Part shown: positions 24,977-34,900 of the stretch, piece by piece
Position numbering within the stretch: position 1 is the stretch's first letter
How the letters are laid out: each line of letters starts with the position of its first letter
Assembly (NCBI RefSeq): GCF_002162355.1
Contig: NZ_CP021434.1
Coordinates: forward strand, 4,890,001 to 4,954,000
Direction: 5' to 3'
DNA: 64,000 bases
Source: Tumebacillus avium
Lineage (GTDB): Bacteria; Bacillota; Bacilli; Tumebacillales; Tumebacillaceae
Notes under the pieces: model-generated
Databases searched by the model: none
Told to the model about the DNA's origin: nothing
The model's input: only the letters and a program-made list of their open reading frames with translations
Program-made: the position numbers and the translations under genes

Positions 24977-25660
24977 TTAGATGTAGGAACGAGCACCGAG
25001 ATAACGTGCGCCCCAGTAGCCGCCGTTGAGCGTATCTACTTTGACGCCGTGCGAAGAGGTAGCGGAGACGAATTGGCCATTGCCGATGAAAATGCCAACA
25101 TGAGTTGCGCCCGGACCGTAGGTGGAGAAGAAGACGAGGTCGCCCGGCTGCGGCGCTGCTGTGGAGGTGCCGCCTGCGTACATGTCGGCGGCGATGCGCG
25201 GGACTTGCACGCCGTATTGCGCCATCACGTAGGTGACATAGCCGGAGCAGTCAAATCCGCTCGGGGTGTTGCCTGCCCATTGGTACGGAACGCCGACGTA
25301 TTTCATCGCCGTGTCCACCACTTTCGGAGTGGCCGGACGAAGCTTGGCTGCTTGCGCTTCGATCAAAGGACCTGTCGTCGCGCCGACTTTGCCGTTTTGC
25401 TCCAGGCCATTGGCCGCTTGGAACTTCTTGACCGCCGTCGCGGTGATTTCGCCGTAGTAGCCGGTGTTCTCCGGGTAGCTGAAGAACCCGAGCAAGCGCA
25501 GATCCTGCTGGAGTTTCGTGACGTCAGCGCCGGAAGAACCGACCTGCAGCATCTGCGGTCCATACGGAGCAGGCGCTGCCAGCGCGTCCGTTACCGCAAG
25601 CGGTGACAAGGTGACGAGGGTTGCCAGCAACAGAGTTTGCACAAAACGCTTCATAAACAT
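24977..25660 (-). CDS. Secreted NlpC/P60 endopeptidase with peptidoglycan-binding domain
   Basis: 227 aa cell-wall hydrolase. Signal peptide (about 1-30), a peptidoglycan_binding_1 domain (about 38-98, LQVGSSGADVTKLQQDLRLL), then NlpC/P60 (about 110-227) with catalytic Cys in FDCSGYV, His in ATHVGIFIG and a later polar residue. It is predicted to cleave D-Glu-meso-Dap bonds. Start at 25658-25660 (GGGAGG upstream); 25654 is possible. Expression is governed by the c-di-AMP riboswitch that ends at its Shine-Dalgarno, tying wall lysis to c-di-AMP, as known for related genes. Confidence 0.93.
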   Translation of the reverse strand: MFMKRFVQTLLLATLVTLSPLAVTDALAAPAPYGPQMLQVGSSGADVTKLQQDLRLLGFFSYPENTGYYGEITATAVKKFQAANGLEQNGKVGATTGPLIEAQAAKLRPATPKVVDTAMKYVGVPYQWAGNTPSGFDCSGYVTYVMAQYGVQVPRIAADMYAGGTSTAAPQPGDLVFFSTYGPGATHVGIFIGNGQFVSATSSHGVKVDTLNGGYWGARYLGARSYI

Positions 25661-25673
25661 GTAGACCTCCCGT

Positions 25674-25788
25674 AAGGCCTCCGAGGTTAGTTGACGGGTT
25701 CGGGTCGAGAGCAACCCTCCGCCCGCAGGCGGTTCACCCCAAAAATCCAGAATCTCCCCCGTACTGAAAATGTTTCAGATTCGGCCAA
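25674..25788 (-). promoter_or_regulatory. ydaO-type c-di-AMP riboswitch
   Basis: The minus strand carries the ydaO/yuaA signature: GGGGGAGATT, GGGGTGAA, then CCGAACCCGTCA followed by CTAACCTCGGAGGCC. Closing stem GGCC/GGCC is at 25783-25786 / 25676-25679. No separate terminator is visible. The aptamer ends only about 10 bases before the ATG-proximal GGGAGG, and the ACCTC of the aptamer could pair with it, so control may be translational (inference). Confidence 0.93.
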
Positions 25789-25808
25789 TTATCGACATGG
25801 AAAAGTCT

Positions 25809-25837
25809 ATCATACAAATTGTCAGATTTCAATGCAA
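25809..25837 (-). promoter_or_regulatory. Promoter of the c-di-AMP riboswitch transcript
   Basis: TTGCAT (25832-25837) and TATGAT (25809-25814), 17 bp apart, 20 bases upstream of the aptamer. Confidence 0.65.
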
Positions 25838-25915
25838 TCACTAGATTTAAGTCGATTTGCATGTGCCAGAGTGTCCTTACACAGAATAAAAGGGACAGGT
25901 AAGCGAGGTGAACCG

Positions 25916-26464
25916 ATGAATATTTTAGAGACGTTAGCAGGCATGTTGAAACATACGGTCGGTGAAGATCCGCCCGCTCCTTTGCACGTCGGCGAAGTGA
26001 TGTACCTCTGGACCTATTTGGCGATGGTCGATGAAGTGGTCAGCTATCTGGATTCTGCCATGCACATGACAACCGATCAGGACCTGATCCAAAACATGCA
26101 AGATTGCAAATCGAACTGCCACGATCAGCACAATCGGCTGACAGCGTTTATGTTAAAGGAAGGCGTCCCGCTCCCGCCCACGTCTGAGGAGAAGCCGAAA
26201 TCCAACCCCAATGCGGTGCCGCTTGGCGTCAAACTGACCGACGACGAGATCGCCAACGGTCTCGCCGCCAAGACGGCCGCTTCGATCATGACCTGCGCGG
26301 CCGGCATCACCACCTCCGTGCGCATCGATGTCGGCATCATGTGGACGACGTGTCAAGTGGAAAAGATGGAATACGGCTCAAAACTCCGCATGATGATGCA
26401 AAAGCGGGGCTGGCTGAAAGTCCCTCCCTACTACTATCCGCCCGGCATGCCGGAGCGGCGATAA
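25916..26464 (+). CDS. DUF3231 family protein
   Basis: 182 aa helical protein with the layout of the Bacillus DUF3231 family (four-helix, ferritin-like; many are spore-associated). His/Cys/Asp-rich segment MQDCKSNCHDQHNRL and a second TTCQVEKMEYG. Members are often about 330 aa with two repeats; this is a single-repeat form. The ATG at 25916 has GAGGTG upstream. Function unknown. Confidence 0.75.
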   Translation: MNILETLAGMLKHTVGEDPPAPLHVGEVMYLWTYLAMVDEVVSYLDSAMHMTTDQDLIQNMQDCKSNCHDQHNRLTAFMLKEGVPLPPTSEEKPKSNPNAVPLGVKLTDDEIANGLAAKTAASIMTCAAGITTSVRIDVGIMWTTCQVEKMEYGSKLRMMMQKRGWLKVPPYYYPPGMPERR

Positions 26465-26496
26465 AAAAAGCCGCGGCATTATGCCCGGCTTTTTTC
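26463..26496. terminator. Bidirectional terminator between convergent genes
   Basis: AAAAAAAGCCG...CGGCTTTTTT hairpin between the DUF3231 gene and the beta-lactamase-like gene; A-run and T-run on opposite sides serve both directions. Confidence 0.85.
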
Positions 26497-27294
26497 GCAG
26501 TGGTCGTACAGCAGTCGTCCGATCTGGCCCATCAGATGGTGTGCGTCTTTGCGGTCGGTGATGTTTTTGCCAAAGACGGAGACGGCAAATGTGTGATGCG
26601 GAAAATAGAGCAGCCCCATGTCGTGGTCGGTGCCGTTCACCCAGCCGGTCTTGTGTGCGCATTCCCAGAGCTTGAGCTCCCCGACCGGGCCGTCTTGTTG
26701 CGGGAGCAGGCTGGGCAGGCCTTCGTTGTATTTCTGCTGTTTCATGATCTTGACCATCTCCGCGCAGGCGCGCCAGGAGACAACTTTGCCGTCGGCGATC
26801 AACTTCAGCAGGCGGGTCATGTCGCGCGGGGTGATCGTGTTGAAGTTTTCAATCTTAGCCGGAATGACTGAGATCTTGTTGTAAAAACCGCTCCCGGTCA
26901 GGCCCCATTCGGCCATGGCGTCTTGAATCGCCTGGGTGCCGATGCGGTCGATCAGGATGTTGGTCGCCGTGTTGTCGCTGTCGATGATCATCAGCATCGT
27001 GTAGTCGTAGATCGACAGTTCGAGGCCGGGGCTGAGATTTTGCAGGAGCCCGGAGCCGGTGACCATGTCTTCGGCGCGCAAGGCGATCTTTTCTTCAAAG
27101 CTCAACTTGCCTTTAAACGCCTGATCGAACACGGCCGCCATGATCGGGACTTTGATGATGCTTGCGGCGTAAAACCATTCGTCCGCCTGGTAGGAAAACT
27201 CGCTTTGCGATTCCAGATGATAGATCGACACCCCGTAGGTGCCGCGCGCTGCTTCGATCAAATTTTGCAAAGCGGGTATGAGTTCTGCCAACAT
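26479..27294 (-). CDS. Class-A-beta-lactamase-like serine hydrolase without signal peptide
   Basis: 271 aa. The serine penicillin-recognising core is intact: SIIK (SxxK, about residue 45), SDN in IDSDNTATN and KTG in AHKTGWVNG. The omega-loop Glu of true class A enzymes (ExxLN) is not seen; the corresponding stretch reads KIENFNTITPRD. No signal peptide is present, so it appears cytoplasmic. It may be an esterase or transpeptidase-type relative rather than a resistance enzyme. Start at 27292-27294 with GAGGAG upstream. Confidence 0.85.
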   Translation of the reverse strand: MLAELIPALQNLIEAARGTYGVSIYHLESQSEFSYQADEWFYAASIIKVPIMAAVFDQAFKGKLSFEEKIALRAEDMVTGSGLLQNLSPGLELSIYDYTMLMIIDSDNTATNILIDRIGTQAIQDAMAEWGLTGSGFYNKISVIPAKIENFNTITPRDMTRLLKLIADGKVVSWRACAEMVKIMKQQKYNEGLPSLLPQQDGPVGELKLWECAHKTGWVNGTDHDMGLLYFPHHTFAVSVFGKNITDRKDAHHLMGQIGRLLYDHCEKSRA

Positions 27295-27422
27295 GTCAGT
27301 TGCTCCTCTCGTTCTTGCTTGCGTTCTTGCTTACGTTCTTCGCTCTCCTACTCTTTTTCTGCAATCATCCAACCTATCCCTGCTCCTATCGTTTATACTG
27401 ATAGAAACGGAGGTGTTTGTTA

Positions 27423-27584
27423 ATGGACGTTTCCAGTGTGCAACAGGCGGTCAACCTCTGGGCGTTGAAACAGGCGATGTCAATGGGGCAATCCCAAGCA
27501 ACCGCGCCGGCTCAGCTGCAGATCGTCAACCAGTTGGCTTCGCTTGACCCGATGCGCGGGCAATCGGTCGACATCCGGATTTAA
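27423..27584 (+). CDS. YjfB-like small protein
   Basis: 53-codon ORF with a good Shine-Dalgarno (GGAGGTG) and a terminator right after it. The sequence starts MDVSSVQQAVNLWALKQAMS and ends GQSVDIRI, matching the pattern I recall for YjfB putative motility proteins (MDI start, helical Gln/Met-rich middle, short DI-x-V end). The function of that family is not established. Confidence 0.6.
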   Translation: MDVSSVQQAVNLWALKQAMSMGQSQATAPAQLQIVNQLASLDPMRGQSVDIRI

Positions 27585-27589
27585 TTTTT

Positions 27590-27632
27590 GAAAAAAAGCC
27601 TGCTGCTCATCTTGAGCAGCAGGCTTTTTTTA
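27590..27632. terminator. Bidirectional terminator between the YjfB-like ORF and thrC
   Basis: Perfect stem AAAAAAAGCCTGCTGCTCA (27591-27609) and complement (27614-27631), loop TCTT, A and T runs on both sides. Confidence 0.92.
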
Positions 27633-28847
27633 TTGGAGCAAGTCGTCGCCCGGCTGGAGCAGGGGCGGGTTGATCTGCACGGTGTTGGGATATTTCAGGC
27701 CGGCGCCGGTGTTCAGCATGAGCACTTTTTCCTCCGCTTTCAGCCAGCCCTGCCTTTTCAGCTGTTCGACCGCCGCATACAAGGATGCGCCTTCCGGGCA
27801 GATGAACGCGCCGTCGAGGTTGGCCAGCGTCTGCTGGGCGCGCAAGGTGTCTGCGTCGTCGATGGCGATCGCACAGCCGTTGGTGCTGTAGACCGCTTCG
27901 AGGACGAGAAAGTCGCCCAGCGCTTTCGGCACGTTGACGCCAAAGGCGATCGTCTCGGAGTCCGGCCAGAACTCCGATTCTTTTTTGCCTTCCTGCCAGG
28001 CTTTGACGATCGGTGCGCAGCCGCTGGCCTGCACGGAGACGAGGCGCGGCATCTTGTCGCCGATCCAGCCCATCTCCTGCAGTTCGAGGAGCGCTTTGTA
28101 AATGGCGATCAGGCCAACGCCGCCGCCGGTCGGGTAGAGGATCACGTCCGGCACGTCCCAGTTAAACTGCTCGGCGATCTCGTAGCCCATCGTCTTTTTG
28201 CCTTCGATGCGGTACGGCTCTTTCAAGGTCGACGCGTCATACCAGCCGTTTTCCGCGACCGCCTTGCCGACGATTTTGCCCGCATCGGAGATCACGCCAT
28301 TGACGAGGAAAAGATCCGCGCCGGAGATCGCCGTTTCGTTGCGGGTGATCGTCGGCGCGTTTTCCGGCATCACGATGTAAGACTGGATGCCGGCCCGGGC
28401 CGCGTACAGCGCCCACGCGCCGCCTGCGTTGCCGTTCGTCGGCATGCCAAGCGTCTTCACGCCGACTTCCAATGCCTTCGAAACGCCAACCGCAGCGCCG
28501 CGCGCCTTGAAGGTGCCGGTCGGCAGGATGCCTTCGTCTTTGATATACAAGTTCGGCACACCCGCTTGAGCTCCCGAGCGGGGTGCGGTATAGATCGGCG
28601 TCATGCCTTCGCCAAAGGAGACGATGTTTTGCTCTTCGCGCACCGGCAAAAGTTCTTTGTAGCGCCAGAGGCTGGCCGGGCGGGTGAGCAGGTCTTCTTT
28701 TTTCAAGTGGGCGGCTGCCGCTTGCAGGTCATAGCGGACGAGCAGCGGTGCGGCGCATTCCCGGCAGAGCTGCTGGAGCGTGTCTGCATCATGGACAGTG
28801 CCGCATTTGGAGCATTCCAGATGGGTCATGTAACTGTTCGTCGTCAT
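27630..28847 (-). CDS. thrC: Threonine synthase
   Basis: 405 aa PLP enzyme that converts O-phosphohomoserine to threonine. N-terminal zinc-ribbon-like CSKCG...CREC (about residues 12-32), PLP Lys in PTGTFKARGA (about 113), phosphate loop PTGGGVGL. The length suits the longer Bacillota form. ATG at 28845-28847 with GGGGGAG upstream. It lies just past the NRPS/PKS locus but is separated from it by a terminator, so a role in precursor supply is not implied. Confidence 0.93.
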   Translation of the reverse strand: MTTNSYMTHLECSKCGTVHDADTLQQLCRECAAPLLVRYDLQAAAAHLKKEDLLTRPASLWRYKELLPVREEQNIVSFGEGMTPIYTAPRSGAQAGVPNLYIKDEGILPTGTFKARGAAVGVSKALEVGVKTLGMPTNGNAGGAWALYAARAGIQSYIVMPENAPTITRNETAISGADLFLVNGVISDAGKIVGKAVAENGWYDASTLKEPYRIEGKKTMGYEIAEQFNWDVPDVILYPTGGGVGLIAIYKALLELQEMGWIGDKMPRLVSVQASGCAPIVKAWQEGKKESEFWPDSETIAFGVNVPKALGDFLVLEAVYSTNGCAIAIDDADTLRAQQTLANLDGAFICPEGASLYAAVEQLKRQGWLKAEEKVLMLNTGAGLKYPNTVQINPPLLQPGDDLLQ

Positions 28848-28884
28848 TCAAAACTCCCCCTTACCAATACCCTTATTGTAAAAC

Positions 28885-28917
28885 AAGAAAACCCAGTAGG
28901 ATATACTGGGTTTTCTT
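28885..28917 (-). terminator. Terminator of the 28941-43310 hybrid synthetase gene
   Basis: GAAAACCCAGTA (28887-28898) paired with TACTGGGTTTTC (28904-28915), 5-base loop, 24 bp after the stop codon. Confidence 0.85.
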
Positions 28918-28940
28918 TGTTTGCTTATTTTCTCGTTTGC

Positions 28941-31900
28941 TTATTTTTTTCGCGTGCGCTCGCGGCGCTTGATGACCGTTTCTTCCACCACGACTTTCTC
29001 GGCGGCGTCGACAGCCTGCGCGAGTTCGGCGATGGTGGTTTTTTCAAAGAGGTCGCGCAGGTTCAGGCTGACCTGGAAATCGGTCTGCACACGGGACACC
29101 AGCTGCGTGGCGAGCAGCGAATGTCCGCCGAGATGGAAGAAGTTGTCGTGCACAGAGATCTTGTCGAGCTTGAGCAGCTCCGACCAGATCTGCACGAGTT
29201 GTTCTTCTGTCGGCGTGGACGGTGCGACATACTCCGCTTCGCGCTGCCCGCGCTCCGGCATCGGCAGGGCTTTGCGGTCGACTTTGCCGTTCGGAGACAA
29301 CGGCAGTTGGTCGAGCTGCAGGTAGTAGCCCGGCACCATGTGGCCCGGCAGACGCTCTTTGAGGTAGCGGCGCAGTTCGGCGGCCGTCACATCGTCGCCG
29401 GTGAAGTACGCGGCGAGGTCGTTCTCCCAGACGCTGACCACGGAGCGGGTGACAGACGGATGGTCGTTCAGCACCGCTTCGATCTCGCTCAGCTCGATGC
29501 GGAAGCCGCGCAGCTTGACCTGATGGTCGAGGCGGCCGAGGTATTGCACGATGCGGTCGGGCAGCCAGCGCGCCAGGTCGCCGGTGCGGTAGAGGCGCTC
29601 ACCCGGCACAAAGGGGCTCTGCAGGAAGCTCTCTTGGGTCGCATCCGGGCGGTTGTAGTACCCGCGTCCCACGCCGGAGCCGCCGATGTACAGTTCTCCG
29701 GCGATGCCGATCGGCACCGGCTTCATGTTGCGGTCGAGGATGTACATCCGCGTGTTGTCGATCGGGCGGCCGATCGGCACGATGCCTGACCAGCGCGGAT
29801 CGTACTCGCCGTGTTTGGCTTCGAAGTTGGAGGAGTCGATCGTCGTCTCGGTGATGCCGTAGCAGTTGGCGATGCGGATGCGGTCGCCAAAGCGTTCGAG
29901 CAGCGTGAGATAATCGGCCGACGCAAACGCATCGGAGCCGACGAGCACCAGTTTCAGGTCGCCCAGCGGCAGTTGGTTCTGCCAGATGTGCTCCATCAGC
30001 GGCACGACCAGGCCCGGCGTCGCGTTGAGCAGGTCGACATGTTCCTCCTGGATCACTCGGTACAAGCCGTCGAGATCCAGTCGGGTCTCATTCGGGCAGA
30101 TCACCAGCGCACCGCCGGTCAGCAGCGAGAGGATCATGTCACAGACGAAGACGTCAAACGACATCGACGCCACCTGCAGGCTGCGCGGGTTGAACGCTTC
30201 CATGCCGAACTGTCCGAACCAGCTCTCACTGACGGTGTGCAGCGTATCGTGCTGGATCATCACGCCTTTAGGCACGCCGGTCGTGCCGGACGTGAAGATG
30301 ATGTAGGCGAGGTTGTGCGGCTGCACGCTGCTCGGCGGGCAATCTGCCGGCTCGGCTGCGATCTCGCCAGCCACATCTGCGATCGGCAGGACGCGGGCAT
30401 GAGTCTCCCACTCCATATCCTGATCGGTGAGCAAGAGCGGCGGGGTGCAGACGCCAAGCATCGTGGCGATGCGCTCCGGCGGATAGGTCGGGTCGATCGG
30501 CACGTAAGCGCCGCCCGCTTTCAGCACGGCGAGGACCGATGTGACCATCCACGAGGTGCGTTCCAGGCAGAGCGCAACCAAGGATTCCGGGCCAACGCCC
30601 TGCTTCTGCAGGTAATGCGCCAGTCTGTTGGCGCGCTCGTCGAGTTCGCGGTAGGTCAGGCGCTCGCTTGACGTGATCACCGCTTCTGCGTCCGGCGTGC
30701 GGGCCGCTTGTTCAGCAAAGAGCTGATGGAAGCATTTCAGTTCGGCCGGCGGCGCTTTGATTTCTGTCCACTCGTGGAGCAATTGCTGCTCCTCGGCTGC
30801 CGTGATCATCTGCAGATCGGTCAGTCTGGCGTCCGGACGGGCCACGATGTCGCTGAGCAGGGCTTCCAGATGCCCGGCCATGCGTTCGATGGTGTCGGCG
30901 GCGAACAGATCGGTGTTGTACTCGAGCATCGCCGTCAAGCCGTCTTGAGTTTCGATCATCGTCAAGCTCAGTTCGAACTTCGCCGTCGCGCTGTCGATCG
31001 GCTCCGGCGTCAGGCGCAGGCCCTGTGCCTCCAGCGTGCCGCGCGGCGCGTTTTGCAGCGTGAACATCGCCTGGAACAGCGGCGAGTAGTTCATGTTGCG
31101 CTCCGGCTGCAGCTCTTCGACCAGCTTCTCGAACGGAACTTCCTGATGCGCATACGCTTCCAGCGCCGTCTGACGGACGCGGGCGAGCAGGCTGCGGAAG
31201 CTCGGCATGCCGCTCAAGTTGGTGCGCAGCACCAAGGTGTTAACGAAAAATCCGATCAGCGGTTCGACTTCTTCCCGGCCCCGCACAGAGATCGGCGAGC
31301 CGACGAGGATGTCTTCCTGGCCGGTGTAACGGTGCAGCAAGGTGTTAAACGCGGTGAGCAGCGTCATGTACAGCGTCGCGCCTTCCTGACGGCTGAGCAG
31401 GCTCAGCTGCTCCGACAAGGATTGGCTCAAGGAGAAGGAGATGCTCGCGCCGTTGTTGGTCAGCACCGCCGGGCGCGGATAGTCGGTCGGCAGCTGCAGG
31501 ACGGCACGGTCGCCGCCGAGCTGCTGTTTCCAGTATCCAAGCTCCTGTTGCATGTACTCCCCTTGCAGGCGTTCGCGCTGCCATGCCGAGTAGTCGGCAT
31601 ACTGGATCGGCAGTTCCATCGGGAACGGCGTTTTGCCTGCCGCATAGTCGCGGTAGAAAGCTGCCATCTCGTCGATCAGGATGCTCATCGACCACTCGTC
31701 GGTGATGATGTGGTGCAAGGTGACGAGGAGCAGATGATCTTCCGCGTCGATGCGCAGCAGCTTCACGCGCAAGAGCGGGCCATGGAGCAGATCGAACGGC
31801 GCTTGGGCCTCTTCCTGCGCCGCTTGGCGGGCTGCTTCAACGCTTGCAACTTCCAGCACCGGAAGCGTAATGGCAAGCGATTCTACGATCACCTGCTGGG

Positions 31901-34900
31901 GCTGGCCCTGTGCGTTGTGGAACGTTGTGCGCAGCGCTTCGTGACGCTGGACCAGCGCCTGGAAGCTCTGCAGGAGCGCGTCTTCATCAAGCGTCCCTTG
32001 CAGGCGCAAGGCGACCGGAATGTTGTACGACGAAGTGCCCGGCTCCAACTGGTCGAGGAACCAGAGGCGCTCCTGCGCAAACGACAGCGGCAGATGCCCG
32101 TCGCGCGCCACCGGCAGGATCGGAGCCAGCTCCGGCGCCCCGCTGACGCTCACGCCTCCCTCGATCAGTTTGGCGAGTCCGGCGATCGTCGGCGTTTCGA
32201 ACAGCGCACGCAGCGGCAGTCGCACGTCAAACTGCTGATTGATGCGCGAGATGGCGCGGGTCGCCAGCAGCGAGTGGCCGCCAAGCTCAAAGAAGTCATC
32301 CTGCACCCCGATCTTCTCAAACCCAAAGACACTTTGGAAAATCTGCGTCAGTTCTGTTTCCAGCGGCGTGCGCGGCGCGAGGAAGGCCGGCTGGACATCC
32401 TGCTGACGCGGCTGTGCTTGCGGCAGATGGATCAGACGCTTCGAGAACAGGCGGTCCGCTTCGCCGCCGGTGAACGGATGCAGGTGGGTGATTTTCGCGT
32501 GCGGCGCTTCGACGATGTGCTCGAGCAGAAGCTGGAAGTGCTCCGCCATGCGGACGATCGTCGCTTCGTCGAACAGCTCGGAGCTGTATTCGAACTCGGC
32601 GCGCAGACCGTCTTCGCCGTCCGCCATGAGCAGTTGCAGGTCGAACTGGGCCGTTTTCTTTTCGACGCCAAGACGGGTCAGCTTGAGGCCGGCCGCTTCC
32701 ATCGACATGCCCGGCATCTGCAAGCTTTGCTTGCCGCCCCGGTTCGGATTTTGCAAGGTGAACATGGTCTGGAAGATCGGCGTGTGGCTGAGGCTGCGCT
32801 TCGGGGCCAGCTTCTCGACCAGCTTTTCAAACGGCACGTCCGGGTTGGCATAGGCGTCGAGCGCCATGCTGCGCACGCGCTGCAACAGTTCGCGGAAGGT
32901 CAGCTCCGAGTTGATCTCGGTGCGCATGACCAGCGTGTTGACGAAGAAGCCGATCAGCTCTTCCAGTTCTTTTTTCTGACGGTTGGCGATCGGCGAGCCG
33001 ACAAGGATGTCGGTCTGCCCCGAGTACAGGTGCAACAGCGTCTTGTACGCCGTGAGCAGCATCATGTACATCGTTGTGCCTTCCTGCTGGCAGAAGCGGT
33101 GCAGCTTGTGCGTCAACTCCATCGGCAGGTGCAGCGAGTGGTGGCTGCCTTCGTAAGTCCGATCTTGCGGACGCGGGCGGTCGGAAGGCAACTGCAGCAC
33201 AGGCAGATCGCCTTTGAGCTGCTCTTGCCAGTACGCCAGCTGCGCCTGCAGGCTCTCCCCGGCCAGCCAGTCGCGGTGCCAGACCGCGTAGTCGGAGAAT
33301 TGCAGGACCGGCTCTGGCAGGTCGAGCTCTTCCCCTTGCGTGATCGCTTCGTAATGCATCTGCAGCTCTTGGAAGAAGACGCCCATCGACCAGGCATCGG
33401 TGATGATGTGGTGGAAGACCGGAGCCGCCACATAGTCGTCGTCGCTGATTTTGACCAATTTCAAGTGCACGAGCAGGTCGCGGCTCAAGTCGAACGGCGT
33501 GTTGGTCACCTCTTCGGCGATGCGCTCCGCTGCGGCGTAGCGCTCTTCCTGCGGCAGATGGGTCAGGTCGACCAGATTCAGGTGATACGTAAACTCGTCG
33601 GCCGGCTTGATCTGCTGCACCGCCTGTCCGTCGCGGTCGACGAAGTTCGAACGCAGGATGTCATGGCGGCGGAACATCGTCTGCAGGCTTTTTTCAACGG
33701 CAGCGAGGTCGAGCGTGCCTTGGATGCGCAGGATCTCCGGCACGTTGTGCGCCACCGTGTCCGGCTCCAGCTGTTCGAGGAACCAGAGGCGCTGCTGCGA
33801 GTAGGATGCTTCACGCTCACGTTCGCGGGAGCCCGGCAGCACCGGCGCGAGTTCGGCCGGCTGGCCTTCCGTTTGATTTTGCAACAGGCGCGCCATGTCG
33901 CGGATCGTCGGCTTGTTAAACACGTCGCGCAAGGTGATCGTCATGCCCAGATCGGAAATGATCCGCGAGACGAGCTGCGTCGCCAGAAGCGAGTGGCCGC
34001 CGCGGGCAAAGAAGTCATCGTTGACGCCGACTTTGTCGGTGCGCAGGACTTCGCTCCAGATCGTGGTCAAGGCGAACTCAAGCGTCGTGGACGGCGGGAC
34101 GTACGCTTGCTCGGCGCTGATGCTCAGGCCGTCCGGCGCAGGCAATGCTTTGCGGTCGACTTTGCCGTTTGGCGTGAGCGGCATCGCTTCCAGATGCACA
34201 AACGCCGACGGCACCATGTAGTCGGGCAAGGTCTCACGCAGCAGTTCGCGCAAGAGCGCCGTCTGCGGTTCGTGGCCGTTTTCGGTGACCACGTAGGCGA
34301 TCAGGTTGTTGTCGCGGGCGATGACGACCGCTTCGCGGATCGTCTCATGCTCGGCGAGGCGGGTTTCGATCTCGCCCAGCTCAATGCGGTAGCCGCGCAG
34401 CTTGACCTGGTGGTCGAGGCGGCCGAGGAACTTGACCGACCCGTCCGGGAGGTACGAGGCGAGGTCGCCCGTTTTGTAGAGCAGTCCTGTGCCAAACGGA
34501 TTCTGAATGAAGCGCTCCGCCGTCAGTTCCGGGCGGCCGAGATAGCCGCGCGTGACGCCGGCGCCGCCGATGTGCAGCTCGCCGCCAACGCCGACCGGCA
34601 CCGGTTGCAGTTGTTCATCCAGAATGTACAGCGTGTAGCCGGTGATCGGACGACCCAGCGGGATCGTCGTCAACGCTTCCGGCGCGGTCACTTCGTACAC
34701 GGTAGCCCAGACGGTCGCTTCGGTCGGGCCGTACATGTTGAACAGGCGCGCGTCCGTCTCCTGTTTTAACAGACGGGCCAGCGCAAGCGGCATCGCTTCG
34801 CCGCCGAGCAGGATCTTTTGCAGACCGTGCAAAGCGTTGATGCCTTCTGCCGTCGCAGTGATCATGCCCATCAGCGACGGGGTGCACTGGAGCATCGTCG

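Noticed and set aside
28941..29200. A release domain (TE or reductase) at the C-terminus of the 4789-aa synthase
   Set aside because: After the last T domain only about 25 residues remain, ending in a basic tail; no GxSxG or Rossmann motif.
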